From the NCBI GenBank assembly GCA_001516055.1, contig LOEZ01000091.1, positions 1 to 64,000 on the forward strand: 64,000 bases of DNA. The letters run 5' to 3'. A program made the translations under genes and the position numbers. This document shows, piece by piece, positions 63,164 to 64,000 of the stretch. The notes below the pieces were generated by a model. It made no database searches, was not told where the DNA came from, and worked only from the letters and a program-made list of their open reading frames with translations. Source of the stretch: Gracilibacter sp. BRH_c7a. Its GTDB lineage: Bacteria > Bacillota > Desulfitobacteriia > Desulfitobacteriales > Syntrophobotulaceae. Position 1 is the first letter of the stretch, and each line of letters opens with the position of its first letter.

Positions 63164-63613
63164 TTAACAGCAACCGCCACCACCGCAACAGCAGCCAGAA
63201 TTTCCTGCACGTGCAGCCGGTGCTTTTGTTGCTTCCTCTATACCTAAAACCTTAAGGGCCGCCTGCCGAATGGCCTTAGCAGGAATGTCTTCATACTCCT
63301 CACCGTCATATTGTATCGTACGACAGTAAGTTTCATTCCCTAGTAAGGTTGTACAGGAATCACAGTAGTTCTGCGATACCTCAATATTCAGAATATCTTC
63401 AATCCCAACTCCATTGAAGAGGATAGTATTTGATTGAGGGATTTGAGTATCATCAAGCTTGGTCTCGAACCATTCTACCTCAATTCCCTGTGGTTGCAGG
63501 GCTCTGTTTAATCTTTTTACTTCCTGATTTAGATTTTCACCCGTATCATAACAACGATTACAGGTCTCCCCTTCCACATCCAGGTGTCTCCATTCAATGA
63601 TTAACTTTTTCAT
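63164..63613 (-). CDS. DUF2703 Cys-rich protein
   Basis: A 149-residue DUF2703 protein with Cys pairs ETCNRCYDT and YCDSCTTLL. Its C-terminal tail GCCCGGGGCC is rich in vicinal Cys. The family is thioredoxin-like and common near metalloid-handling genes; its function is unknown. The ATG at 63613 follows GGAGGT; an in-frame start further up is less likely. It follows the ferredoxin by 43 bases. Confidence 0.85.
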   Translation of the reverse strand: MKKLIIEWRHLDVEGETCNRCYDTGENLNQEVKRLNRALQPQGIEVEWFETKLDDTQIPQSNTILFNGVGIEDILNIEVSQNYCDSCTTLLGNETYCRTIQYDGEEYEDIPAKAIRQAALKVLGIEEATKAPAARAGNSGCCCGGGGCC

Positions 63614-63656
63614 TCTTATTACCTCCGACAATATTTAATATTTTCATCCCAAACTT

Positions 63657-63959
63657 TTAACAACAGCCTCCACTTCCGCAGCCATCTGAACAGTCGCAGC
63701 TAGGTTCATCACCCTTCAGCCACCCTGAGATAACTGCAGCCGCACACCCAACACCCGGTCTTACTTCTATGGCCATAAAAGGACAGTTTTTGGCGCATGC
63801 CCCACATTCCATACAACTGTCTTTATTGATGATCTCAGATTTTCCGTTCTTCAAAGCAAAAACCTGATGAGGGCATACCTCAATACATCTTTCACAGCCG
63901 GTGCACGCATTCGTATTGAGTTTAAGCGTAGTGACATTCTTTAAATATTGATGCTTCAT
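63657..63959 (-). CDS. hgcB: HgcB-type ferredoxin (mercury methylation partner)
   Basis: A 100-residue ferredoxin with two [4Fe-4S] motifs: Cys19-22-25-29 (CTGCERCIEVC) and Cys49-52-55-59 (CMECGACAKNC). PGVGCAAAVI (Cys72) and a C-terminal Cys pair (99-100) follow, the features that set HgcB apart from ordinary ferredoxins. HgcB reduces the corrinoid protein HgcA and hands Hg(II) on. The tail here (CDCSDGCGSGGCC) is richer in Cys than usual. hgcA would lie off the right edge. A related ferredoxin without HgcA cannot be excluded. Confidence 0.85.
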   Translation of the reverse strand: MKHQYLKNVTTLKLNTNACTGCERCIEVCPHQVFALKNGKSEIINKDSCMECGACAKNCPFMAIEVRPGVGCAAAVISGWLKGDEPSCDCSDGCGSGGCC

Positions 63960-63976
63960 GCTTCATCATACCCTCC

Positions 63977-64000
63977 TTAAATCTGGATAAAACCGCTAAT
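63977..64000 (-). CDS. Possible 3' end of the gene upstream of hgcB (hgcA expected)
   Basis: One minus-strand frame reads ISGFIQI then TAA at 63977-63979, with the stop overlapping the AAGGAGGG of hgcB. That suits an upstream coupled gene, but only eight codons are visible, so the gene cannot be identified. Confidence 0.25.
   Translation of the reverse strand: MSGFIQI

Overview
The window looks like chromosome of a low-GC, endospore-forming, strictly anaerobic Firmicute of the Peptococcaceae / Desulfitobacteriales type (inference). Sporulation genes (spo0B, spoIVFA, spoIVFB, cotJC), T-box leaders on aminoacyl-tRNA synthetase genes and Clostridia-style housekeeping order support this, together with an Flx-Hdr electron-transfer operon, sulfur-handling genes and an HgcB-type ferredoxin. 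Almost everything is on the minus strand; the plus-strand exceptions are a DUF2935 gene, cotJC, an AbrB-RelE fusion gene, a LysR gene, a methyltransferase gene and one rhodanese gene.

Positions 1-9965 hold the conserved obg neighbourhood: radical SAM gene, DUF2344 gene, rng, rplU, rpmA, spo0B, obgE, yhbY, nadD, RRM gene, yqeK and rsfS, ending at a leucine-type T-box whose synthetase gene lies off the left edge. Positions 10197-24135 hold spoIVFB/spoIVFA with cotJC between them, rodA, minE-minD (no minC), mrdA-mreD-mreC-mreB, radC, maf, cimA and rex. Positions 24265-30900 hold a SPOR protein, a PDZ lipoprotein, folC and valS with its T-box. Structured dispersed repeats lie in several of these gaps, two of them inside T-box leaders.

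Positions 31123-41188 hold an AbrB-RelE fusion gene and an eight-gene electron-transfer operon: an 850-residue GltD/HdrD-like fusion, then hdrC, hdrB, hdrA, flxD, flxC, flxB and flxA. This is a complete NADH-linked heterodisulfide-reductase-type (FlxABCD-HdrABC) set. Positions 41459-48978 hold a YnjBCD-like ABC importer with a small kinase-like protein, two TIGR04282/TIGR04283 transferases and a YnjE-like rhodanese lipoprotein. Positions 49338-52878 hold a LysR regulator, a TVP38-type membrane protein and a split thiosulfate-uptake set (YeeE half, TusA-like, YeeE half).

Positions 53118-64000 form a metalloid island. It has an ArsR-regulated permease/thioredoxin/CcdA module, an arsR-arsD-arsA-acr3-arsC operon, a rhodanese lipoprotein, a decayed second copy of the permease-thioredoxin pair, a DUF2703 Cys-tailed protein and, at the right edge, a ferredoxin with the hallmarks of HgcB, the electron donor in mercury methylation. 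If it is HgcB, hgcA should start just beyond position 64000. The most notable items are the HgcB-type protein beside ars genes, the GltD/HdrD fusion leading the Flx-Hdr operon, the AbrB-RelE fusion with a palindromic operator, the structured repeats inside both T-box leaders, and the joint absence of Prp and of the L27 N-terminal extension.
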